Shown piece by piece: positions 25,231-35,051 of a stretch of DNA of 64,000 nucleotides. The stretch is from CAVZVW01 sp963778845 (lineage in GTDB: Bacteria > Actinomycetota > Actinomycetes > Actinomycetales > Kineosporiaceae): the NCBI GenBank assembly GCA_963778845.1, contig CAVZVW010000009.1:1240001-1304000 (forward strand), read 5' to 3'. Within the stretch, counting starts at the first letter, position 1. Every line of letters starts with the position of its first letter. The notes below the pieces were generated by a model that saw nothing but the letters and a program-made list of their open reading frames with translations, made no database searches and was not told where the DNA came from. Both the position numbers and the translations under genes were made by a program.

Positions 25231-26408
25231 GTCTCTTCCCCGCCGACGCGTCCCCTCGCGCGGGCGGCATCCTTCCCCAGCGTGACCAGGGCCTCGACGT
25301 AGCCCTGCCAGGGGGCCTCGAGGTCGACCGGCGGGACGGCGAGCGCCAGGTCGGCCAGCACTCCCGGCTGTGCCAGCCGGCCGAGGGCCGCTGTGAGCCC
25401 CGCGACCAGGGCGCCGTCGTCGCCCGGTGCCACCAGGACCCCGTCGACACCGTCACGGACGGTCTCGGCGAACGTCCCGACGGCGGTGGCGAGCACAGGC
25501 AGGCCGTGCGCGTGAGCCCACTCGACGTTCTGCGAGGCCGTCGCGTGCCGGTACGGCAAGGCGAAGAGGTCGTGCTCGGCCATGAGCGCGGTCAGCTCGG
25601 CCGCCGGCACGTACTCCGGGCGCAGACGCACGCGCCCGCGGAGGTCGGGGTGCTCGGCCAGCTCGCGCACGCGCCGTCCCGCCTGGCCCCACTGCTCGCC
25701 GGCGACCGTCACCAGCACCTGCGGAAGGGATCGCGCCGCCGTCAGCAGCAGGTCGACCCCCTTGTACTCGCGTACGAAGCCGAGCGACAGCACGCGGATC
25801 CGCGTGGCATCCCGAAGGCGGTGCACCCGGGCGCCGACGGCGAGGGCGCGCTGCGCCGCGCTCGGCGGCTCGCCGGGCAGGTGCGGCGGAAGGCCCGCGA
25901 CGACCACGCGGCCGGCACCGTGGCCGCGGGCGAGCCGGGCCTGCTCCTCGGTGTGGACCAGCACGCCGTCCGCGGCGCGCAACAGACCGCGCATCAACCA
26001 CCGCCCACCGGGGTGCGTCTCGTGCGGGACCACGTTGTGCGCCAGCACGACCAACCCGACCCGGCCGCGGCGGGCGGAGCACGCCAGCGCCAGGAGAGCC
26101 GGCACCTGGGCCGGCACGACGGCGACGAGCACCACGAGGTCGTGCCCGCGCAGCCGCGAACCCGTTCGCCACCACGAGACGGGGCGGTCCCACCGCAGGG
26201 GGCGTGTCGTCGGCTCGAACATCGCGGTGTCCGGGCCGGCCTGCGACAGCGTCTGCTCGCCCGGGTACAGCCGTTTCGGGTACAGCCGGGACCACGAGAC
26301 GAGGTCGACGTCGTGGCCCGCCGCGGCCAGGTGCAGGGCAGTCTGCGTGGTGTGGGCGGCGACGCCTCCTTTGAACGGGTAGGTCGGGCCGACGAGGGCG
26401 ATCCGCAC
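25227..26408 (-). CDS. GT4 glycosyltransferase
   Basis: Cytosolic, nucleotide-sugar-dependent retaining glycosyltransferase of the GT-B fold, 393 residues. N-terminal domain: VRIALVGPTYPFKGGVAAHTT. C-terminal donor domain: RIRVLSLGFVREYKGVDLLLTAARSL, VTVAGEQWGQAG and the EX7E-like HDLFALPYRHATASQNVEWAHAHGLPVLAT. GTG 26408 fits the usual start right before the Rossmann strand; the frame stays open into the upstream gene. It is 5 bp after the GT2 gene and overlaps the membrane protein gene downstream. Acceptor and sugar are not predictable. Confidence 0.9.
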   Translation of the reverse strand: MRIALVGPTYPFKGGVAAHTTQTALHLAAAGHDVDLVSWSRLYPKRLYPGEQTLSQAGPDTAMFEPTTRPLRWDRPVSWWRTGSRLRGHDLVVLVAVVPAQVPALLALACSARRGRVGLVVLAHNVVPHETHPGGRWLMRGLLRAADGVLVHTEEQARLARGHGAGRVVVAGLPPHLPGEPPSAAQRALAVGARVHRLRDATRIRVLSLGFVREYKGVDLLLTAARSLPQVLVTVAGEQWGQAGRRVRELAEHPDLRGRVRLRPEYVPAAELTALMAEHDLFALPYRHATASQNVEWAHAHGLPVLATAVGTFAETVRDGVDGVLVAPGDDGALVAGLTAALGRLAQPGVLADLALAVPPVDLEAPWQGYVEALVTLGKDAARARGRVGGEET

Positions 26409-26413
26409 GCCGG

Positions 26414-27518
26414 CTACGCCTGCTCCGGACGGGGCTCCGCCTCCGCGCCGGCGAGCTCGTGCGGCCCGACTGGCTCGGGCGCACCGGAATCCGCCCTCGA
26501 CCGCACGACGAGGTCGGCAAGGAGGGCCATCGAGGCGATGATCAGCGCGGTGACGACGAGCAGCACGGTGCTCGCGGGGAAGTAGAACGGGTGGCGAACC
26601 ATGTCCACCACCGCCTTCACCGCGCCGATGAGCAGCAGCCACAGCGCGGGCGGCATGAGCACCTTGAGCGGGTCGAAGTACATCACCATGCGCAGCACCT
26701 GGAGGATGTACCGGTAGGCGTCGCGCGTGAAGTGGAACTTCGAGGTGCCGGCCCGCTTGGCGTAGTCGATGGGGATGTAGCGGATGTCGTGCTGGTTGGA
26801 GAAGAAGGCCAGCGTGATGGTCGTGACACAGCTGAACCCGGGCGGGAGCAGGCGCAGGTAGGGCAGGGCCACCTGACGGCGGAAGGCGCGAAGGCCCGAG
26901 TTGAGGTCGGGGATCTCCTCGTTGGTCAGCCGCTCGGCCACCTTGCGGATGAACCACTTGGCCGGGCCGCGCACCCACTTGTAGGTGCCCTCCTCGCTGG
27001 TGCGCGCGCCGACGACCTGGTCGTATGTCGGGTCCTCCAGCAACAGGCGCACCAGCTCCGGGATGCGCTCGTTCGGGTAGGACATGTCGGCGTCGGTCCA
27101 CACGACGATCTCGCCGCGAGCCTGTTGGGTGCCGATCCGGCGCGCGGTGCCCGAGCCGCCGTTGCGTCTGAAGGCCAGCACCCGCAGGCTCGGCATGCCG
27201 GCGGCGGCTGCACGCAGGACGTCGAGGGTGCCGTCGGTGCTCGCGTCGTCGATCGCCAGCAGCTCGTAGGACAGGCCGGAGGCGTCCAAGGCGCCGGTGA
27301 TGCGGGTCGAGCTCCTGCATCACGTGGTCTGCCTCGTTGTAGCAGGGCAGCACGACCGTGCACGTCACCGCGCGCGCGGCGGGCGACCCCGTCGATGCGC
27401 TCGCCAGACCCGCGTCGCTCGCCGGGCCCGCGTCGCTGGCCAGGCCAGGCGGCGGTTGCGGGTGCGGCTGCGACGCCACGTGTGGCGGTTGGGCAGGGGT
27501 GAACAGGGACTCGCTCAT
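26414..27518 (-). CDS. GT2 glycosyltransferase, DPM1-like, one frameshift
   Basis: Polyprenyl-phosphate glycosyltransferase-like GT2 protein, about 367 residues when joined. First segment in one frame: CTVVLPCYNEADHVMQEL. The rest is in another: LSYELLAIDDASTDGTLDVL, the TDADMSYPNERIPELVRLL metal motif, and GARTSEEGTYKWVRGPAKWFIRKV. Then come two C-terminal TM segments near ALWLLLIGAVKAVV and VLLVVTALIIASMALLA. Dropping one G from 27304-27306 joins them as ELDRITGALDASGL. ATG 27518 is preceded by TAACCT at 8 nt. First gene of the operon with the GT4 and flippase-like genes. Confidence 0.88.
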
Positions 27519-27526
27519 CGCCTGCG

Positions 27527-27532
27527 AGGTTA
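27527..27532 (-). promoter_or_regulatory. -10 element, leaderless GT2 operon mRNA
   Basis: TAACCT on the minus strand with an 8-nt spacer to ATG 27518. Confidence 0.4.
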
Positions 27533-27550
27533 CAGGCAGCCCTTAGCCCG

Positions 27551-29671
27551 TCAGGGCGGCGGCCAGGCTGCGAGCCAGACGTCCACGAGCAGGCGCTGGG
27601 CGCCGTCCGGCCGTCGCGTGAGCAGGCGCTGGTCCTCGATCGTTCCGAGGTGGACGACGTGGCTCGGGGTGAGACCCAGCGCCGTCAGGCCGGCGTCGTC
27701 CCCGGCCGCGAGGAGGACGGGGCGGTACCCGGCGGCCACGACGCGGGCCGCGATGCGCGGCACGCTGGTCGCCAGAGGCTCCGTGCGGGTGCTGATGACG
27801 GCCGACGGCCGCCCGCACGGGCCCCGCACGACCTGCGGCCACTCGTTGGCGCCGCGTGCGTCGACCGCGAGCACCACGTCCTTGGGGCCCAGCGCGCGGC
27901 AGAGCGCCGCGACGGCCGCCGGCTCGCCGCGCTCGGTGCGCTGGCCGGCGAAGGGGGCGGTGGCCAGCAGCGCCGGCACGGTCACGGCGGCCACCCCCAC
28001 CGCGGCGACGGCGACCAGGAGCGTCGCGGGGAGCCGCCTGCGCGCCAGCCCGACCGCCCAGGCGACGGCGGCCACCGCCGCGATGACCACCGTCGGCAGC
28101 ACCACGGGCACGAGCCTGCGGTCGGCCCAGGGGTGGTCGGGGGTGATCCCGGGCCGGTAGAGCGTGAGGAACGTGGATGCCAGCCCCACGAAGGCCGGGC
28201 CGAGCCACGCGGGCACACCCGGGCCGGGGCACTGCCGTTGCTCGGCGGAGCCGGGGGTCAGTGAGCGCATCGCCCGCTCGGCCAGCACGGCCATGGTGGC
28301 CAGCGCCAGCACGAGGACCACCGGCCCTGTCCACCACGCCACCCACGTCACAGTGTTCTCGGCGTACGTGCGGCCGCCGTCTACCGTCAGACCCTGCCCC
28401 CGCTGCAGGCCTGCCACGACGCGTGCCCCCGGGTCGTTCGGGCTCTGGCGCACGACGAGCCACACCGGCCTGGCGGCGAGGAGCAGCCCCACCGTCACGA
28501 CCAGCACGGCCGTCGCGCGGGGGGCCCATCCGGGCACCCGGGGCGACCACCCGTGGCGGGCGGCACGCACCACCGCGATGCAGGCTGCCCCCAGGACCGC
28601 GCCGCCCACCGCCAGCGGCAGCAGCGAGCCGGCCACCGAGGCGAGGTACGGCCGGGCGAAGAGCACCCCCCAGGCAGCGGCCGCGCCCACCCCCGTCAGG
28701 GCGCCGACCACGAGCGGGCGTGCCGCCACGTGGCCGCGGACGGCGAGGATCGCCGCGACCGGCAGCAGCAGCACCACCTCGCGCACGGCGTCGACCCGGA
28801 CGAACCCGGCCAGCCCGAACCCCAGCCCCGCAGCGAGCCCAAGACGGCGCGCGAGCCGCCGGTCGTCATCCCCCGCCCTCGTCGCGTCGACCAGGAGGCT
28901 CGCCGACGCGGCGACGAGCAGGAGCGCGACCGGTTCGGAGTAGGGCGAGCGAGCCGCGTGCAGCACGGGTGCGCACAGGGCCGTCGCCAGCGCGGCCAGC
29001 GGGGCGGCCCGGGCACCGGCCAGGCGAGCCGTGAGCCCCGCCACGGCGAGCACTCCCGCTGCGCTGACGATCGCGGGAACCACGAGCAGACCGGTCCAGC
29101 CCGCGGCCCAGTACCCCAGCGACCACAGTGCCGGCCCGCCGGGGAGGAACTGCGGGACGACGACGGCGGACGCCGCGGCACCCGTGCCGTGCACCACCTC
29201 GTAGAAGGCCGGGCTCGCCAGGGTGAACGACGGGTCGGCGAGCGCTGCGGCCCCACCGAAGGCGTCGAGGCGAGCGTCCACCGGCAGGCCGTGGTGCGTC
29301 GAGATCCAGTGTGCGTACAGCGCGTAGGAGCCCGCGTCGCGTCGCAGCACGACGTGCTCGGCGTGTGTCGTCGCGGCCCACACGCCGTGGCCCACGGCGA
29401 CGAGCGCGCTCGCCCACGCGGTCCAGGCCGGCACGTCGCGACCGCTGACGCCGGTGAGCGGGACGGCGCCGGCCACCCGGACCGCCACGGCAGATCCGAC
29501 GAGTACGAGAGGCAGGGCCACGACAGGTCGCCAGAGCCCGACGGGCAGGAGCGCGGCTGCGGCCAGGACCACCGCGAGCACGACCCCGGCGGCCAGCACA
29601 CCGCCGCGCAGCAGGATCGCGGCGGCACGGCGTTCCCCCGGAAGCGACGGCTCACGCGCGGCACCGCTCAC
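27551..29671 (-). CDS. Large polytopic membrane protein, GT-C glycosyltransferase-like
   Basis: A 706-residue protein with about a dozen hydrophobic segments. A long loop after the first TM contains LRRDAGSYALYAHWISTHHGLP and PQFLPGGPALWSLGYW. That is the pattern of GT-C (ArnT/PMT-like) lipid-linked sugar transferases, in which an acidic residue follows TM1. The C-terminal about 150 residues are soluble and extracytoplasmic. GTG 29671 is chosen because TAGCCT precedes it by 8 nt; the frame is open back to 29962 over the divergent gene. Specific activity is unknown. Confidence 0.75.
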   Translation of the reverse strand: MSGAAREPSLPGERRAAAILLRGGVLAAGVVLAVVLAAAALLPVGLWRPVVALPLVLVGSAVAVRVAGAVPLTGVSGRDVPAWTAWASALVAVGHGVWAATTHAEHVVLRRDAGSYALYAHWISTHHGLPVDARLDAFGGAAALADPSFTLASPAFYEVVHGTGAAASAVVVPQFLPGGPALWSLGYWAAGWTGLLVVPAIVSAAGVLAVAGLTARLAGARAAPLAALATALCAPVLHAARSPYSEPVALLLVAASASLLVDATRAGDDDRRLARRLGLAAGLGFGLAGFVRVDAVREVVLLLPVAAILAVRGHVAARPLVVGALTGVGAAAAWGVLFARPYLASVAGSLLPLAVGGAVLGAACIAVVRAARHGWSPRVPGWAPRATAVLVVTVGLLLAARPVWLVVRQSPNDPGARVVAGLQRGQGLTVDGGRTYAENTVTWVAWWTGPVVLVLALATMAVLAERAMRSLTPGSAEQRQCPGPGVPAWLGPAFVGLASTFLTLYRPGITPDHPWADRRLVPVVLPTVVIAAVAAVAWAVGLARRRLPATLLVAVAAVGVAAVTVPALLATAPFAGQRTERGEPAAVAALCRALGPKDVVLAVDARGANEWPQVVRGPCGRPSAVISTRTEPLATSVPRIAARVVAAGYRPVLLAAGDDAGLTALGLTPSHVVHLGTIEDQRLLTRRPDGAQRLLVDVWLAAWPPP

Positions 29672-29679
29672 GCCGCCCG

Positions 29680-29685
29680 AGGCTA
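29680..29685 (-). promoter_or_regulatory. -10 element for the GT-C-like gene
   Basis: TAGCCT on the minus strand with 8 nt to GTG 29671. It lies back to back with the plus-strand element at 29734. Confidence 0.4.
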
Positions 29686-29733
29686 CCGGTGCGGGTCGCT
29701 CCCGCCGCGCGACGGTGCCGGTCCGCGCGCACG

Positions 29734-29739
29734 TACCCT
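29734..29739 (+). promoter_or_regulatory. -10 element, leaderless TIGR03089-like mRNA
   Basis: TACCCT followed by 7 nt and GTG 29747. Confidence 0.45.
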
Positions 29740-29746
29740 TCGCGTT

Positions 29747-30511
29747 GTGCGACCCGAGCCGGACGACGTGAGCGGCCTGCTCCGACGCCTTGTGGCCGAC
29801 GACCCTGGACGACCTCGGGTCACCTGGTACGGCCCCGGCGACGAACGCGTCGAGCTGTCGGGCAAGGTGCTCCAGAACTGGGTGTCGAAGACGGCCAACC
29901 TCCTGATGGAGGAGCTCGACGCCGGGCCGGGCACCCGGGTCGCCGTGGACCTGCCCGGGCACTGGCGAACGGTGGTCTGGTTGCTGGCGACCTGGGCCGT
30001 CGGGGGGTGCGCGGTCACCGGACGGACGTGGCTGCTCGGCGGCGCTGCCTCACCAGACATTCTCGTGACCGACCGCCCGGAGGGTGCCGGGGACGCCGGC
30101 GCCCTCGTGGCCGTCGCGCTGCCGGCGCTGGCGATGGCCTTCGGAGCCGCGCTCCCGGCCGGTGCCCTCGACGCGGCTGTGGCCGTGCGGGGGCAGGGGG
30201 ACGTGCTCGGGCATGTCGTGCGACCCACCCCGGCCGAACCGGCGCTCGAGCAGCCGTCAGGAACGGTCCCTCATGCCCGGCTCGTCAGCGACGCGCAGGC
30301 GCAGGCCTCCGCCCTGGCGCCCGGGGTGCAGCCGTTGCGTCTACTCACCTCGGCGTACCCCACCAGGGCCCTCCCCGACGTGCTCGGTCCCCTCGCGCTC
30401 GGTGGTTCGCTCGTGATCCATCACGACCTCGCGATGCTGGACGAGGCGGTGCTTCGCCACCTCGTCGCCCAGGAACGCGTCAGCGCGAGGTCTCACAACC
30501 TGGACAGCTGA
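29747..30511 (+). CDS. TIGR03089 family protein
   Basis: A 254-residue actinobacterial protein resembling the N-terminal part of AMP-forming acyl-CoA synthetases (VTWYGPGDERVELSGKVLQNWVSKTANLLMEEL, then VAVDLPGHWRTVVWLLATWAVGG). It lacks the adenylate-forming C-terminal domain and its P-loop, so it is probably not a synthetase. In actinobacterial genomes it is regularly next to LCP or cell-wall genes, as here. GTG 29747 is fixed by the -10 hexamer. The 3' end overlaps the SpoIID-like gene by 19 bp, convergently. Function unknown. Confidence 0.85.
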   Translation: MRPEPDDVSGLLRRLVADDPGRPRVTWYGPGDERVELSGKVLQNWVSKTANLLMEELDAGPGTRVAVDLPGHWRTVVWLLATWAVGGCAVTGRTWLLGGAASPDILVTDRPEGAGDAGALVAVALPALAMAFGAALPAGALDAAVAVRGQGDVLGHVVRPTPAEPALEQPSGTVPHARLVSDAQAQASALAPGVQPLRLLTSAYPTRALPDVLGPLALGGSLVIHHDLAMLDEAVLRHLVAQERVSARSHNLDS

Positions 30512-32631
30512 GTCAGCACGGCGGGCGTGACCGACGTCGGGCCGCCGATGGCCGACATCGACGACACCTGGGTGCGGTGCACGAAGTCGGAGACCTGGGC
30601 GGGCACGGACGACGCCTTCACCAGCAGGAGCGGACGCCCCAGCATGGCTGCGATCACCCCGTCGGCCACAGTCGTGGCATCGCCGGCAGCCACGGTCGGT
30701 GTCAGCGGCGGCACGAGCGCTCGGAAGGCATAGGCCAGAGACGTCGCCGTGCTGTAGCGGTCGCTTCCGGAGACGCGCGTGCACGCCGGCATCGCGAGCC
30801 GAACGGCCTCGCTGAGGCTCGACGGGCCACCGACGCAGGTTGTCGCGCGCACGCCGAGGTCGGTGAGCGCCTGAGCGGTCGCGGGGGGAACGACCGTGCC
30901 ACGGACGAGCAGCAGCGGGCGGCCGGCAGCCGCTGCCGTGGCCGAGGCGACCAGGGCGTCGTAGAGGCCGTTGTCCCCCGCCGCGACCAAGGCCGTCGCC
31001 GAGGGGCCCATGCGGCGGGCCACCGCGGCGGCCACGGAGTACCGGTCGGGGCCGGAGAGCCGTTCGACCTGCATGCCCATCTGGTCGAGGGTGTCGACGA
31101 CACCGGCGGACACGGACGGAGTGCCGCCGACCACGACCACCTTCGTCACCGCTCGCGCGGTCAGAGCGCTGGAGACCACGCTCGGGACGGCGTTGGCGGT
31201 CACGAACAGCAGGGGCGCCCCGAGCCGGCGGGCCAGAGGCGCAGCCACCAGCCCGTCGGCCATGGCCGCATCGGCACCGCTCACGATGACCGCCGTGTGC
31301 GAGGTCGTCGGGATCCTGGCCGCCGCGGCGACGGCGGTGGAGTAGCGGTCGGTGCCTGCCAGGCGGGTGACCGGGCGGGTCAACCACATCGAGCGCAGTC
31401 CGAGCGCCGAGCGGAAGGCGCTGCCGGTGAGCACCTTGGTCGCGCCGGAGGACGACCTCGCGACGACGTGGTCCACCGTGAGCCCTGCCGTACGGTCGGT
31501 GAGGTCCAGCCCGACGACGTCGGGGAGCCCGACGGCCTTGGCCATGGCGGCCTGGGTGACGCTGACCTGCCACGACCGGTTCGGGTTGGGCGCCTGGAGG
31601 CTCCAGGGATCGGCGACGCTGCGCAGGTACGGCACGGTCGAGGACCAGACATCCTCGCTGTTCTGCGTGCGACCACCGTCGGAGGAGAAGTACACCGCGT
31701 CGATCGGCGAGCCACCGTAGGTGATGATCTTCCCGGTCGTGGCGCTCGGGCTGGTGGCGGCGACGGCCGCCGTCCAGCGCGCTCCCCAGCTCGTACCTCC
31801 GGAGCTCTCGCCCTCCTTCGACCAGCCGGTGAACTTCTGGCTGGTCACCTCGTCGTACAGCGTGCAGTCGCACGAGGTCTTCACGCCCCCCGCGACGGCG
31901 CGCATCGTGTACGTGCGGGCGGCGATCGCCTGTGCCTGCAGCGCCTGGGCCGGCCAGGACGAGGGCACCTCCGCGATCCCGTCGAGATACTCGTCGTGGA
32001 TCCGCACGCGGTTGACGACGTTGACCTTCCCGCCGATCTGGCGCACCTCGATGCGGCCCCGACGGTAGCGTCCGCCGGCGCCGGGGACGTCGACCACCGT
32101 CGCCCCGCCTGCCAGATACCGGGTGCCCTGCCACTGCAGGCTCACCACCGTGCCGGTGGTGGTCCGCGTCCCAGCCGTGCCCGTGATGGTGGCCTTGATC
32201 CCGCTGGAGGAGGCCACGAAGGTCACCGAGTCGCCGGCCTTGCCCGCGAGCGTGGCCGCGCCGATCACCTGGAAGCCACCCCCGCTGGCACCTGACAGGC
32301 TCGTGGACGACGCTTTCGCGCTGCTCACCCCGCCGAGGATCTGGACGCGGACCTCCGCGGAGTCCGTCACCGCGCTGAGGGCGGTACCCGTGTAGTACGT
32401 GGCCAAGATCTGCGCAGCGGTGCGGCCGGCGGCCGCCTGCGCGTACGCCCCGTACTGAGACATGCCGACCCCGTGCCCGTAGCCGGCTCCGTCGATCACG
32501 AATGAGGGCGGCGGGGCGACGACGGCGTTCGCGGGCGACGACGGCGCAACCCCCGTCAGCACGGCTGCCGGCACGGCCAGCACCATGACCAGGGCCCGGG
32601 GCCATGCGGCCCGAGACCAGGGCGGCCTCAT
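30493..32631 (-). CDS. SpoIID/LytB-domain protein with three cell-wall-binding repeats
   Basis: Exported 712-residue wall protein. Signal peptide 1-36 (PRALVMVLAVPAAVLTGVAPSSPANA), then SpoIID/LytB domain with FVIDGAGYGHGVGMSQYGAYAQAAAG, YLDGIAEVPSSWPAQALQAQAIAARTYTM and YFSSDGGRTQNSEDVW. Relatives cleave glycan strands stripped of stem peptides. The C-terminal about 320 residues hold three CWB2 repeats (RLAGTDRYSTAVAAA, RLSGPDRYSVAAAVA, RVSGSDRYSTATSLA), which anchor proteins to wall polymers non-covalently. ATG 32631 overlaps the amidase stop (ATGA), making a two-gene operon. Confidence 0.94.
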   Translation of the reverse strand: MRPPWSRAAWPRALVMVLAVPAAVLTGVAPSSPANAVVAPPPSFVIDGAGYGHGVGMSQYGAYAQAAAGRTAAQILATYYTGTALSAVTDSAEVRVQILGGVSSAKASSTSLSGASGGGFQVIGAATLAGKAGDSVTFVASSSGIKATITGTAGTRTTTGTVVSLQWQGTRYLAGGATVVDVPGAGGRYRRGRIEVRQIGGKVNVVNRVRIHDEYLDGIAEVPSSWPAQALQAQAIAARTYTMRAVAGGVKTSCDCTLYDEVTSQKFTGWSKEGESSGGTSWGARWTAAVAATSPSATTGKIITYGGSPIDAVYFSSDGGRTQNSEDVWSSTVPYLRSVADPWSLQAPNPNRSWQVSVTQAAMAKAVGLPDVVGLDLTDRTAGLTVDHVVARSSSGATKVLTGSAFRSALGLRSMWLTRPVTRLAGTDRYSTAVAAAARIPTTSHTAVIVSGADAAMADGLVAAPLARRLGAPLLFVTANAVPSVVSSALTARAVTKVVVVGGTPSVSAGVVDTLDQMGMQVERLSGPDRYSVAAAVARRMGPSATALVAAGDNGLYDALVASATAAAAGRPLLLVRGTVVPPATAQALTDLGVRATTCVGGPSSLSEAVRLAMPACTRVSGSDRYSTATSLAYAFRALVPPLTPTVAAGDATTVADGVIAAMLGRPLLLVKASSVPAQVSDFVHRTQVSSMSAIGGPTSVTPAVLTQLSRL

Positions 32632-35051
32632 CGGGCCACGGCCGTGTTGAGGCTCGCCAGGGTGCCGGTGCATACGCTGGCGGGTGCGCCGATGAGCACC
32701 ACTGTCGTCGGCTTGTTCGCCGTCAGCCAGGTCAGCACGACCGGGGACAGCGAGGTGGGCGTCGTCAGCAACGTAAGCCGCCCCATGGCGCCTGCAACCA
32801 CCGCGTCAGCCGTGGTCAGACCAGAGGCCACGCTCACGATGGTCTTGCCCACGCTCGGCCCGTACCGGGCCGCGACAGCCGTTGCGGTCGCGTAGCTGTC
32901 GAGCCCGGCGACGCGCACCCGGCTGGTCACGCCGGCCTTGCCGAGCGAGGTGAGGACGGCGGCGCTCACGGCCGAGGTGCCGCCGATGACGTCGACGGAG
33001 GTCACGTGCATCGACGTGAGGGCCTGCTTCGTCGACAGCGGAAGCACCGTCGGGTACGTCAGCAGGACCGGCAGCCCGAGGCGGGCGGCAGGGCCGGCCA
33101 CTGCCAGCCCGTTGCCCACTGACGCGTCGGTCCCGGGGATGAGCACGGCCTTGCCACCGGGTGCACCCACCTGCACGGCCACGGCGGCCGCCGTCGTCCA
33201 GCGGTCGGGTCCGGCGAGCCGGGTGATGGTCGTGACTCCGAGGGTGCGCAGCTGCGCCTCCACGGCGGCTGACACCGAGCCGGTGCTCCCGACGATCCAT
33301 GCGGTCCTCGCGTGACGGGCGGAGATGTCCGCGGCGACCTCAGGGGGGAGGGCGGCGAGCTCGGTCAGGAGCAGCGGTGCGGACTTCTTGAAGGCCAGCG
33401 GCGCGGCCACCAGACTGTCCGCGGTCGCCGCCCCGTTGACCAGCACGACCGCAGCCGAGGTCGGGAAGGTCCGCCGACCGGCGAGGACCGAGTTCACGTA
33501 CCGGTTCGACCCTGCCAGCCGCCACGCCGAGCAGGTGGACGCCGGCGACGTCGCGGTCATGACCACCTCGGTCACCAGGGCGACCGTCGGGGCCGCACCG
33601 ACGGGGGAGGTCGATGCGAGGGACAGCGTGTAGAGGCCGGGCGGCGCCAGGGTCCCAGCCGTGGTCTTGAGGTCCCAGGACGCCTTCAGCGGGGCCGTCG
33701 AGCGACCCGTGAGGACGCGGACGTTCGCACCCGAGCACCGCGACCGCACCGTCAGGGTCCATCGCTGGAGGGTGGGGATCTGCGAGGTCAGTGTGATCGG
33801 CGCCCCGCCGTAGCTCGCCGCCGTGGCGGACAAGGTGGGGCTCGGCAGCGCGGGCTTCATCAGGCTCGCGACCGCTGACCGGATCGTCGACATCGACGAG
33901 TACAGGTACTTGCCCGGGCAGGCGGTCGAGCCCACGTCGCGATGACCGCTGAGGGTGCTGACCGACACCCGGACGCCTGCGGCGTACCTGGAGGTACCGC
34001 CGCCCTCCGACGTGAGGGTGACCTTGGCCAGCGGGTTGATCTCGTACTGGGCCGACTTCCAGGCCATGATCTTCTCGATCGCCGGCACGACGGCACTCGG
34101 CGGCTTGGCCACGTCGAAGTTCCCCATCACCGAGATGCCCATGGTGTCGGCGTTGAAGCCACCGGCGTGCGAGCCGCGAACCGCACGCGTCAGGCTGCCC
34201 GCACGACCCTCGTAGATGCGCCCGAAGCGGTCGATGAGGAAGTTGTAGGCGATGTCGTTCCAACCGAGCGTCTTGGTGTGGTAGGCGTACACGGCCCGGA
34301 TCTGGGACGCCGCCTGGCTCGAGGTGTAGGAGTTCGAGCCCGCCGTGTGGTGCAGGAACAGCGCCTTGACCGTCGAGTTGTAGGTGGCCGCCCCCCCGCG
34401 CAGGCTCTCGTCGGCACCCCACTGGGCGCGAGTGATGATCGTGGGCTGAGGTGTGGCCGCCTCGGCGGAGGCTGCCGGCACCGGGGGGACCAGCGCGGCG
34501 TCGGCGGCCGACGTACCCGGGTCCACGAGATGGACGGTCAGCCCTCGTGGGGAGGTGCCGTCGGCGGTGTCGACCCGTACCTGGACGCCGTCGGCGCCGT
34601 CGGTGAGGAGCGGCTCGGTCCCCGCGCTGAAACGTGCACGGGCCGCCTCGACGCTGCCCGCGTCCGGTCCGGTGTCCATCGGGGGCAGGGGCTGCCACCC
34701 CGACCACGTGCCGTGCTCGCGCAGGCGCACCGACGCGGAGAGCCCGGTCGCGGACACGCTGGCGTCCCAGGTGAGGCCGACCAAGGAGAACGGCGCGGTG
34801 CCCCGTGCGGCGGTCAGCACAGCCGGCGCCCGACCGGCGGCCGCCGTGCGGTCGGCGAGTGCCGTCGTCCCCACCACGGCCTGCAGAGCCGCGGCGTCCA
34901 CCCCGGCGACCGGCAGATCCACGATCTTGGGCGCGACCGGGTGCGCCGACGGGGCCGGACGGGTGACCGTCGGAAGGACCACGAGGGCGGGGACGATGGC
35001 GAGCGCGGCGACGGCTGAGGTGAGATGGCGCATGACTCTTGCTCTCTTCAT
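32628..35051 (-). CDS. N-acetylmuramoyl-L-alanine amidase with three cell-wall-binding repeats
   Basis: Exported 807-residue peptidoglycan hydrolase. Signal peptide about 1-33. An N-terminal beta-rich domain contains VGLTWDASVSATGLSASVRLREHGTWSGWQPL. An amidase_2/PGRP domain (about 205-385) has the zinc ligands in ALFLHHTAGSN and SGHRDVGSTACPGKYL (H, H, C) and IAYNFLIDRFGRIYEGRAG. Three CWB2 repeats close the protein (RLAGSNRYVNSVLAG, RLAGPDRWTTAAAVA, RVAGLDSYATATAVA). First gene of the operon with the SpoIID-like gene. The start is uncertain between ATG 35051 and ATG 35033. Confidence 0.94.
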   Translation of the reverse strand: MKRARVMRHLTSAVAALAIVPALVVLPTVTRPAPSAHPVAPKIVDLPVAGVDAAALQAVVGTTALADRTAAAGRAPAVLTAARGTAPFSLVGLTWDASVSATGLSASVRLREHGTWSGWQPLPPMDTGPDAGSVEAARARFSAGTEPLLTDGADGVQVRVDTADGTSPRGLTVHLVDPGTSAADAALVPPVPAASAEAATPQPTIITRAQWGADESLRGGAATYNSTVKALFLHHTAGSNSYTSSQAASQIRAVYAYHTKTLGWNDIAYNFLIDRFGRIYEGRAGSLTRAVRGSHAGGFNADTMGISVMGNFDVAKPPSAVVPAIEKIMAWKSAQYEINPLAKVTLTSEGGGTSRYAAGVRVSVSTLSGHRDVGSTACPGKYLYSSMSTIRSAVASLMKPALPSPTLSATAASYGGAPITLTSQIPTLQRWTLTVRSRCSGANVRVLTGRSTAPLKASWDLKTTAGTLAPPGLYTLSLASTSPVGAAPTVALVTEVVMTATSPASTCSAWRLAGSNRYVNSVLAGRRTFPTSAAVVLVNGAATADSLVAAPLAFKKSAPLLLTELAALPPEVAADISARHARTAWIVGSTGSVSAAVEAQLRTLGVTTITRLAGPDRWTTAAAVAVQVGAPGGKAVLIPGTDASVGNGLAVAGPAARLGLPVLLTYPTVLPLSTKQALTSMHVTSVDVIGGTSAVSAAVLTSLGKAGVTSRVRVAGLDSYATATAVAARYGPSVGKTIVSVASGLTTADAVVAGAMGRLTLLTTPTSLSPVVLTWLTANKPTTVVLIGAPASVCTGTLASLNTAVAR

